Of a stretch of 25,357 bases of DNA, positions 18,528 to 25,357 are shown piece after piece. Source of the DNA: Sphaeroforma sirkka (Eukaryota > Opisthokonta > Ichthyosporea > Ichthyophonida); NCBI GenBank assembly GCA_001586965.3, contig LUCW03000424.1, positions 25,001 to 50,357 of the forward strand, read 5' to 3'. The translations under genes were made by a program, and so were the position numbers. The notes under the pieces are model-generated. The model searched no databases. It was given only the letters and a program-made list of their open reading frames with translations, and was not told the DNA's origin. Positions within the stretch are counted from its first letter, which is position 1; the number at the start of each line of letters is the position of its first letter.

Positions 18528-20560
18528 ATGGCTAAGGGTACTTCTAAAGGCAAGGGAGCCGCTAGCTCTAAGCCTGCTAAGCCTGCCGAGGTTCCTGAGG
18601 TCCCTGTGGAAACACCTAGCCTGTCTGGAGTTGAGCCTGCCGAGGATACTGTTGGGGAAGCAAATTCTGAGGTTGGTACAGAGGATTATTCTGAGGATGA
18701 CTCGTCGGATCCTAAAGCCTTGGAAGAAGAGGTATCTACTACCGCGGAAAGGCTCGCCAGCGTCCGTGTATCACCTAGGAGTGAAGCTCAGGACCCCAGC
18801 TTGCCCCCCCCTGACCACGTGCCGTCAAATATTGGGGATAAACGTCGAAAGGCTGGAAAATTCGTGGATACGAATGTCGGTGCCATTATAACTCCACATC
18901 TAAAGGACACTCCAGCACAAATCCGGCGTGAAAAGGAAGTATTGGACCTGTCCGAAAATTTCGGTTTCGCCATCGATGGAGAAGCCATTCCATTCAGCTC
19001 AAATCTTGGGGCCGAAGCTGAGGACGCCATAACTCGACAACGAGTGGTTGGATCCTCTCAATCTCGACGCCAATTGAACCGCACTGAAGCGCTCTTGAAG
19101 GAGCTAGCGGCAGCAGCAGTTGTGGACCCCTCTATCGTGTCCCACTTGGCTGATATTCTTCCTATACCGAAGAAGAAGAAAAAATTCGGGCCGGGTTTCG
19201 AACCCGAGACCTACTGGTTTACCAGCCAGTATGTTTACCACTAAGCCAGTTACCACTGGCGAGAGAGAGAAAATATTTCAAAATTTAATCTCTATAGCTC
19301 TGATGCTACCATCGACCATCCTCTTGACAAACCTAACCCTGTCAGAGGATATGATCGTATGGAACTCGATGAGGCTTACCATCCTCGTAATATCGACCCT
19401 CATTTGCCAACTAACCCTGGTAATCACGATTTTGGCAATCGCTACACCAGTACCTCGTTAGAGAGTTCCCGCTCTAATCCTGAGGATGAGGAAGTGAGAA
19501 CCAGACATACTCGTCTCAGGCTATTACGCTCTGGTATGCAAGTCCTTGAGGACCGTCTATTGAATGACTCTGACCTTGACGATAGGAAAGCGGATAACAT
19601 TCGCTATCTAATCGATAACAAGAGAAAGGAAATAGACACCATCTTGGCACTAGCAGCCCGTAGCACTGAGCATGAGCCTCGTGAACACTTAGAACCAAGC
19701 TTTATAAAGCAGCTAGGTAACGCGCAGGCTGAGGTCGATTTCTCTACTAATGAGAGTACAGTGGAGACACTGAAGGCCTTCGACCAACTTAAGGAGTCTG
19801 CCAGCCTTAAGGATAAGCAGATGATGAATGCCTTTATTCATTTCTGTGAGCCAGGTGAATGGCGAACTATCTTGAAGGCTCATGAGCCCAACTGGAAAGC
19901 CCTACCCTGGCACCAGTTGCGTGATAATATACTTAACACTTTTTTTGAAGATGCACGTGACCGTGAACTTCTAGAGTCTCGCAAGTTCTTTGCGAACGAT
20001 ACCACTATTCGAGGTGCTCTAGCTCATATGACACATATGAATACTCGGATGGGTGGTCGTACCTATACTGGCGAATATTTATTAATTTGTCAGATGATGG
20101 AGACTCTGGGAGCTAACCTCTTTAAGAAAGTCAATGATGACATCATCGCCTATGGTGATTTGCGATCTATGCCTTGGTCTGTCTTTGAGAAGATAGTACA
20201 CAAGCATACCAATTCCTCTACTAGAGTACTTAGTACCACGAGCTACACCCAGCCCACTAAGCGAAACGCAGTGAGAGACTAATACTGCGCGTAGTACTAA
20301 GAAACCTCGCACTACTACTGGAGGGGTACTGGCTCTACTTCTACCGAACCGAAAGGTGATAAGAAGGTGAGAGCGCCTTGCAAGAAGTGTGGTTACAACC
20401 TCACAAAACGTAATGGCAAGTGGAATGGTAGACACGACCCTGTTAAGTGTGCACCAGGCAAAGCCAGATTTTGGACACTATATGAAAGAGTGTGCTACTT
20501 GCAAGGGTACTAACGGTTGGCACAAAGAGGATTGCAAGGACTTACCAGACGTCCAAGCTA
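18528..20560 (+). pseudogene. gag of the young element
   Basis: The gag region starts at ATG 18528, 80 bp past the LTR, with the Lys/Ala/Pro-rich MAKGTSKGKGAASSKPAKPA followed by an acidic stretch. The capsid-like part (about 19730-20240) contains EWRTILKAHEPNWKALPW and DARDRELLESRKFF and is the part echoed in the tandem array at 2131-3259. A Cys/His segment (about 20380-20560) includes CKKCG and CATCKGTNGWHKEDC, a nucleocapsid-type knuckle. The product would form the virus-like particle and bind RNA. A tRNA-Thr-derived sequence lies within it at 19184-19255. It is a broken fossil copy. Confidence 0.8.
19184..19255 (-). repeat. tRNA-Thr-derived sequence inside gag
   Basis: The minus strand contains TGGCTTAGTGGTAAA, a Thr-type D arm, then ACTGG-CTGGTAAA-CCAGT with the Thr(GGU) loop letters CTGGTAA plus one extra A, then the T arm TCGGG-TTCGAAA-CCCGG, and then a TTTTTT run. 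The acceptor strands do not pair, so this is a tRNA-derived repeat (SINE-like or a tRNA pseudogene), not a working tRNA. It is an insertion within the retroelement's gag; the flanks (GAAGAAGAAAAA and GAGAGAGAAAA) are alike but are not a clean target-site duplication. Confidence 0.65.
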
Positions 20561-20639
20561 AGCACTGACAGTACCATATGTGCGCACTAGAGCAAGATTA
20601 TGAGAAAATGTTCAATAAAATCTATACCAAAGGATATGA

Positions 20640-20960
20640 ACGTATCTTTCAAACAGTTTTCGTAAATGGAGAAAAAAAGTTATGGCACTATTTGATCCAG
20701 GGGCTGAAGTCTCTGCTATCTCATGCCGAGTAGCCTACGCTACAGATATGGCTGTCCATAACGAAACAACTGATTTTATCTTGGGAAATGGCAAAGTTAC
20801 TACTTGCGAACAAGCCATTGACTATGCACACATAATGCTGTCAGATAGAAGAGAAGTGAAGACTCACCTAATCGTTACTGACATGTCTCAGAAATACGAT
20901 TTAATTATAGGTATGACTGATCTTCTCAGTTTAGGTATAACACTCACTGGTCTGCCTAAT
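20640..20960 (+). pseudogene. Retropepsin-type protease of the young element
   Basis: It contains ALFDPGAEVSAISC, the active-site D-x-G segment with its usual hydrophobic lead, and about 70 residues later KYDLIIGMTDLLSLGI, the I-I-G-x-x-x-L segment typical of the C-terminal half of retroelement proteases. It would cleave the gag-pol polyprotein. It lies between the nucleocapsid knuckle and RT as expected for Ty3-like elements. Confidence 0.75.
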
Positions 20961-21029
20961 GGGCTGGACCCGAATAAAGATCAGTCAGATGATAATATGT
21001 TAAAGATACCTAAACCTCCGGAAGGTGAA

Positions 21030-21900
21030 GCAAAGGATATGATTCCGCACTTCACCGATATAATTATGGACTTAATTATACAAAACAGGAAGATTGCAAT
21101 AACTGACTGGTGTATGTTTAAGTTCTCTAATGGGTACGTTAGACTTGACTTAACAAACGTCGACTTCTCTAAGTTAAAGTGTCCTTCACATAACTACGTG
21201 AGTTGGAGACACAAAGACGTTGTCAAAACCCAAATCGAAGATTGGTTAAAACAGGGTCTAATTGAAATCAAGTATGATGCAACCCCAGTTAACTTAGCTC
21301 TCTTAGCGGTCGATCAATATAAATCTGATGGAACGTTTAGTAAAACAAGAGTAGTACTAGACCTGTCGCCAATCAACAAACTAATTCCGCAACATAGTTT
21401 TCCCTTACCTAAGATAAGCGAGATACTACGCAAAATGGAGGTGCGACTATCTTTTCCAAGATAGACTTAAAAGCTGCATTCCATCAACTACAGATATATG
21501 AGCCTCATAGGAAATACTTTTCCTTTACTTGGCAAGGTAAGTACCAGTTTAAAGGTGCACCTGAAGGCTTACACTTTACTTGGCGTATAACGGATCAGTC
21601 TATTTAAAGATAGTTATCTTTCCAGCTTACTAAACTCGTTAAAGAATTCACTTAAAGCACCTGAAGGGGTCTTTCTTCCAACAAGTTATGATGGAACTAT
21701 TTGCGGACCTGTCGTATAACGGATCAGTCTATTTAGATGATATAGTTATCTTTACAAAGACAGCACATGAACATTCTAAACTCGTTAAAAAAGTCTTAAA
21801 GCGACTTAATCATGCTAAACTTAAGATTAACGAAGACAAAGTGTTCTTTTGCTAAAGATACTATACACTTACTTGGCTACAAAAGTATCTGGCAGGGGTA
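21030..21900 (+). pseudogene. Reverse transcriptase of the young element
   Basis: In order it holds DWLKQGLIEIKYDATPVN, KTRVVLDLSPINKLIPQHS (the fingers segment ending in the L-N-K type motif), KIDLKAAFHQLQI, FSFTWQGKYQF and the catalytic VYLDDIVIF near 21730. This is the usual set for Ty3-like RT, which copies the element RNA into DNA in the particle. It is part of the broken pol region. Confidence 0.85.
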
Positions 21901-22510
21901 GAAAAACGGTTTCTGTTGGATTTATCAACACCAATTACTGGAAGAGATGTGAACTCTGTGTGTGGGTTTGTTAACTTCTTCTCGGATTCGGTACCGCATC
22001 TTTCTCATTACTTAAAGCCTTTCAGTCACCTACGGCTGCACAAAGGACCTTTGGGAAAGCTTTGGACTAAAGAATGTGATGATGCATTTAAACTAGTCAA
22101 AAGTAAAGTAATGGACGCACCCATCATGCAGTACCCTGTGGATGGTGTCCCATTCAAGTAGCAACCGACGCTTCAGATCGAGCGGTAGGTGGAGTGCTTT
22201 ACCAAACGATAAATGGTAAACCGCGCTACATACAATTCTTTAGCAAGAGTTATAATAAGAGTCAACGGAATTACCCTACCGTTAAACAAGGCTCCTTGCT
22301 ATAGTTACTGCGCTAAGACAGTTTAAAGACTACCTTTATGGAAGTTACTTTACTGTCGCCTGTGATCAAAAGTCTTTAACATACTTAAAGATATGAACCC
22401 TGATTCACAGTTGGTGAGCCGCTGGCATGACATTATTGCCAAGTTCGCTTTTAATATAACACACATTCCAGGAATACATAACCATCTTCCTGACATGCTC
22501 TCTCGACTTG
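21900..22510 (+). pseudogene. Tether and RNase H of the young element
   Basis: The connection part has VNFFSDSVPHLSHYLKPF and a WTKECDDAFKLVKSKV block, typical of the segment after Ty3-like RT. RNase H follows with ATDASDRAVGGVLYQ (the first catalytic Asp) and ends with HIPGIHNHLPDMLSRL, the standard closing motif. It removes the RNA template during reverse transcription. Confidence 0.8.
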
Positions 22511-22544
22511 TGCCCGACTACCAGAAAACAGTCAAGAGTTATTA

Positions 22545-22845
22545 GCAACCGATTGGATGCTAAATAAGAAATGGTTTAACCTCGCTCAATCACGATGGGG
22601 TCCATTTACTGTTGATATGTTCGCCGCAGAACATAACAAACAGGTTTCTGAATATAGGTCGTTGACTCATCCTAAAGGTGATGCATTTCAGCTTGACTTA
22701 TCAAAGCATAATGCGTGGGCTAACCCACCTTGTCAACTTATCGCACAGTTGTTAAATTATGTTAATATTACTAAATCTACCATTACGCTGTGTTGTCCTT
22801 ACGTAACTCCGACCCATGGATACGTGATTTAATTAATATGATTCA
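22545..22845 (+). pseudogene. Extra NPP-type (DIRS-like) domain between RNase H and integrase
   Basis: About 90 residues include WFNLAQSRWGPFTVDMFAAE followed by HNKQ, DAFQLDLSKHNAWANPPC and STITLCCPYVTP. In DIRS-type elements the RNase H is followed by a region with the same word order (W-G-P-x-T-V-D-x-F-A, D-A-F, N-P-P, P-x-W), usually linked to DNA N6-adenine methyltransferases of the Dam kind; NPP would match the D/N-P-P-Y/F catalytic motif. In classical Ty3 elements RNase H is followed directly by integrase. An equivalent is seen in the old element (13290-13470). Activity is not implied. Confidence 0.65.
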
Positions 22846-23084
22846 AGACGAACCTATTTATGTCGACCGTGAAACCGACACGTTCTTGTATCAGGGATCC
22901 TATTCTATTAAGAAGACGCCTTGGAAACACACCATTGTTTGTCGCATCGGTCCTGCAGGTACCACTAAGTGGAAACCCTCAACCGAATTCTTAGCTAAAC
23001 TAGAGAGGAGTCTAAAGAGTTTGAACAAAAGCTCAAGACTCGTACAACACATGCACCCAACAAGATTGCAGTCGAGGTAATGCC

Positions 23085-23330
23085 GATTGAAACGGCATTA
23101 GATCGTAAAAACATGGAACTAGCTAAGGCCATGGATCAAAGACTCAAAACTCTAAGAGAACCTGAAGCTCGCACTCAACTACTTAAAGCGCTGCTTAAGA
23201 ACAGCCAGGAGTTGCGAAACAACTGAAGAAGATACTTCAACAATCCAATGTTGTCAATTATGTATCTCAGGACTCTACCCCCCTCCTGATACTGAGGTTG
23301 CCCTTTCCAACAGGACTATGGTTCATCCAG
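23085..23330 (+). pseudogene. Charged linker between the NPP domain and integrase
   Basis: The sequence reads as a charged, likely helical linker (for example LAKAMDQRLKTLREPEARTQ) between the extra domain and the integrase zinc finger. I recognise no domain in it. Confidence 0.4.
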
Positions 23331-23334
23331 CCAG

Positions 23335-24852
23335 CGTTACGCAGAATCTGACTGACTTAGAGGAGCTCGAAAGTAGAGTTAAAATTATACATAATTTAAC
23401 GCATCGAGCATATGAGCATACTTATAAAATGGCTATTCGTGCAGGGGCTTGATCACCCGGCGCTGAAAGAAACCATACGTGAAGTATACCGACGCTGTAC
23501 TGATTGTGAAAAGAACCAGATCAAGCGATACGGTTGGGCACCCCTAAAAAGTGTGACAGAAGACCAACCGATGCGCCGAGAGTCATAGTCGATTTGGTTA
23601 AACTCCGCGATCAAGCATACTGGCGATGTATATATCTGTCATTTCTTATGTGTGGCTTCGGGCTATAACTTGCTTTATGCAATACCGAACAAACGTCCAC
23701 AAACAGTGGCAGAATTATGCTATCACGTCTTTAATGACTTCGGTTTCCCCGAGTACTATGTTCTGATAACGGTAGTGAGTTTTGTACCGACGTAATGGAG
23801 GCACTTATACTCGTATCAGGCATGACCCATAGGCGTGGTGTTCCTTACAAACCTCAAACGCAGGGTGCAAATGAGACACGTCATAGAGAACTTAAGAAAC
23901 TCTTGCGTACCGCACTAGACGACGTTGAGGATATGTGGCCTTATCATTTGAAATGGGTTCAGACTCAAATGAATAACTGCATGAATCCTCAAACTGGAAC
24001 ACTCCCGTTTCACTATTTCTTTGGCCGCTATAGTGAATTACAAGCAACGTTTGATAAAACTGCGCCCGAAACACGCTACCCCGTGGCTACAAGATCGAGC
24101 ATATGCAGAACGTTGTTTACCCCTGTTTACTCGAGCACAAGAATCGCGTCCTACTTAAAGCGTATGACCGATGGAATAACACTAAGAACATTGTTCAGTT
24201 CAAAGTCGGCGATTACGTTAACATTATAAATCGAAACGCCAACGTTACCGAACTCTCTTCTAAGACGATAGGACCTTTTGTTATTTCCTACCATGATGAG
24301 AAGAGTGATACTTACGAAGTGAATAACATTGATGGTACTAGCGCAACCAATCTAGGCACTCACCGTATCCCTACCTCCGAACTCTCATTCGCTCGCTCAT
24401 TTGATTCTGATATACCAGTTATGGAGTCACAAGTCAAAGATATAATTGATAAAACATCCGAAGACGGTTACACTTACTACAAGACCCGTTTCATGGATGG
24501 GACAGTAGCTTGGCTAACCTCCGATGCATTTCGTGAATCTCGCGACTTTCTTCGTATCTTTAATAAGAAATGGAATAAGCGTTTACATAAGAACACACGA
24601 GATAAACGAAAAGGGTTTCCTCAGGTGACTACAAACCCTGACGGATCTGAAATTCCCTATTTGCCACCTACTTCCTACGTGACTAAACTTTCTGATCTGC
24701 TTACCAACAGTGCAGAAAATTGTTCAAACTTACTTACTAATGAAGAACAGCCTTTGGCTATTACCTTACCAAATAATAAACGTAAGGCGCCTACATCGGA
24801 AATGGTTACTGGACCAAATACTAAACGACATAGAGTACAACATGAGTCTTGA
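23335..24852 (+). pseudogene. Integrase of the young element (HHCC, DDE core, GPF module)
   Basis: The N-terminal zinc-binding part (about 23370-23520) shows HNLTHRAYEH and CTDCEKNQ. The core has DNGSEFCTDVMEAL near 23770-23810 and PYKPQTQGANETRHRELKK near 23850-23900, the second Asp and the Glu regions of the DDE fold. A C-terminal module (about 24200-24300) has FKVGDYVNI and TIGPFVISY, the GPY/F signature of Ty3-like integrases. The tail up to 24852 is Lys/Thr-rich and ends NTKRHRVQHES; I see no chromodomain. It would insert the element DNA into the host genome. It is part of the broken pol. Confidence 0.85.
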
Positions 24853-24982
24853 ACTCGTACATATAGGCACATACTTACTCGATAAGTCATGACCGAAACC
24901 GTTTTTTTTACTTTTGGTTTCGCTTTACCAACTAGATCGTATCTTAACGTACGTTCGTAGTTCTAAAAGCTACTGGGGGCTA
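24853..24982 (+). other. 3' untranslated part and polypurine tract
   Basis: Between the end of the integrase frame and the 3' LTR lie an inverted repeat, CGAAACC (24894-24900) with GGTTTCG (24916-24922) around a T-rich loop, and a short purine-rich tract CTGGGGGCTA directly before the LTR, which fits a polypurine tract for plus-strand priming. Confidence 0.6.
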
Positions 24983-25357
24983 TGTAGAAATACGGCCTCC
25001 GGTCAGTCTAAAATATCAAGATCAATTGAGATAATACATTGGTTTTTTATTTGTATTTTAAATAATTTAGTACAAGCTCTTTTCCAATATTTCCAAAGTG
25101 TTCTAAATTCACTTTGATGGCTCCAATAGCCTGAGTATTTGGTATGACTCATCTACTTGGACCTATTTGAGACATTAGTAGATGTAGGATATTATAAACT
25201 AAATTTTATAATCTCCGAACTACTACTTATAGATTTTGGTCCTCCGCCAATCTCAAAATCAATAAGATGGAACTTTATTTATATCAGCTAATGTATTAAC
25301 GTGACTTACGTTATTATGTCTATTTACAAATTAGGCAAGTGGTCATGAACATTTAGG
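24983..25357 (+). repeat. 3' LTR of the young element, cut by the window edge
   Basis: It starts TGTAGAAATACGG and follows the 5' LTR closely, mostly differing in the length of single-base runs and lacking a T-rich segment. About 375 bp are visible; the remaining part and any target-site duplication lie outside the window. Confidence 0.95.

Larger units (their letters stand above)
17847..25357 (+). mobile_element. Young Ty3-like LTR retrotransposon with an extra domain
   Basis: This is a plus-strand element with a 5' LTR (17847-18447), gag, protease, RT, RNase H, an extra NPP-type domain, integrase and a 3' LTR that runs off the window. The order RT-RNase H-integrase and the GPF module place it in Ty3/Gypsy (Metaviridae). 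The LTRs share almost all bases over the visible 370 bp apart from length differences, so the insertion is recent. Even so, the coding part is broken in about ten to fifteen places; some may be assembly errors, which I cannot tell. It is inserted at the end of a duplicated piece of the old element. No clear tRNA primer-binding site was found next to the 5' LTR. Confidence 0.93.

Overview
This is eukaryotic nuclear DNA. The evidence is four tRNA-type loci with eukaryotic internal promoters (two tRNA-Val, a tRNA-Lys and an intron-bearing tRNA-His), LTR retrotransposons of the Ty3 (Gypsy/Metaviridae) type, a 420-bp AT microsatellite and no bacterial operon structure. The organism cannot be named from the sequence. 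Most of the window is AT-rich and gene-poor, and no host protein gene could be identified with confidence.

Layout. 328-1003: a tandem duplication of about 338 bp, each unit holding an identical minus-strand tRNA-Val(UAC) whose 3' trailer folds into a GNRA-capped hairpin ahead of a T-run. 2131-3259: a tandem array of about 420-bp units, each carrying a minus-strand fragment that resembles the capsid part of a Ty3-like gag. 3237-3995: an unidentified minus-strand coding remnant next to that array. 4533-4605: tRNA-Lys(CUU). 4751-5107: an unidentified plus-strand frame interrupted only by TGA. 5.1-9.9 kb: mostly featureless DNA with two small tandem duplications and one patch of possible exons. 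9937-10023: tRNA-His(GUG) with a 16-nt intron. 10921-11340: the (AT)n microsatellite.

From about 11.85 kb to the right edge the window is a nest of LTR retrotransposons. An old, heavily decayed Ty3-like element runs on the minus strand (about 17.5 kb down to 11.85 kb). A solo LTR (14024-14618) with a 4-bp target-site duplication sits inside its pol region. A block of hairpin-forming 32-bp repeats lies near its far end. A much younger element of the same family as the solo LTR (5' LTR 17847-18447, 3' LTR 24983 to beyond the window) lies on the plus strand, in order gag, protease, RT, RNase H, an extra domain, integrase. It is broken in roughly ten to fifteen places. A tRNA-Thr-derived sequence lies inside its gag.

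The most interesting observations are: (1) both Ty3-like elements seem to carry, between RNase H and integrase, an extra NPP-containing domain that I know from DIRS-type retroelements; (2) the tRNA-His intron is exactly complementary to its own acceptor 3' strand; (3) the duplicated tRNA-Val genes have structured trailers; (4) a gag capsid segment has become a tandem repeat. All family calls are by eye from motifs; no search was run.
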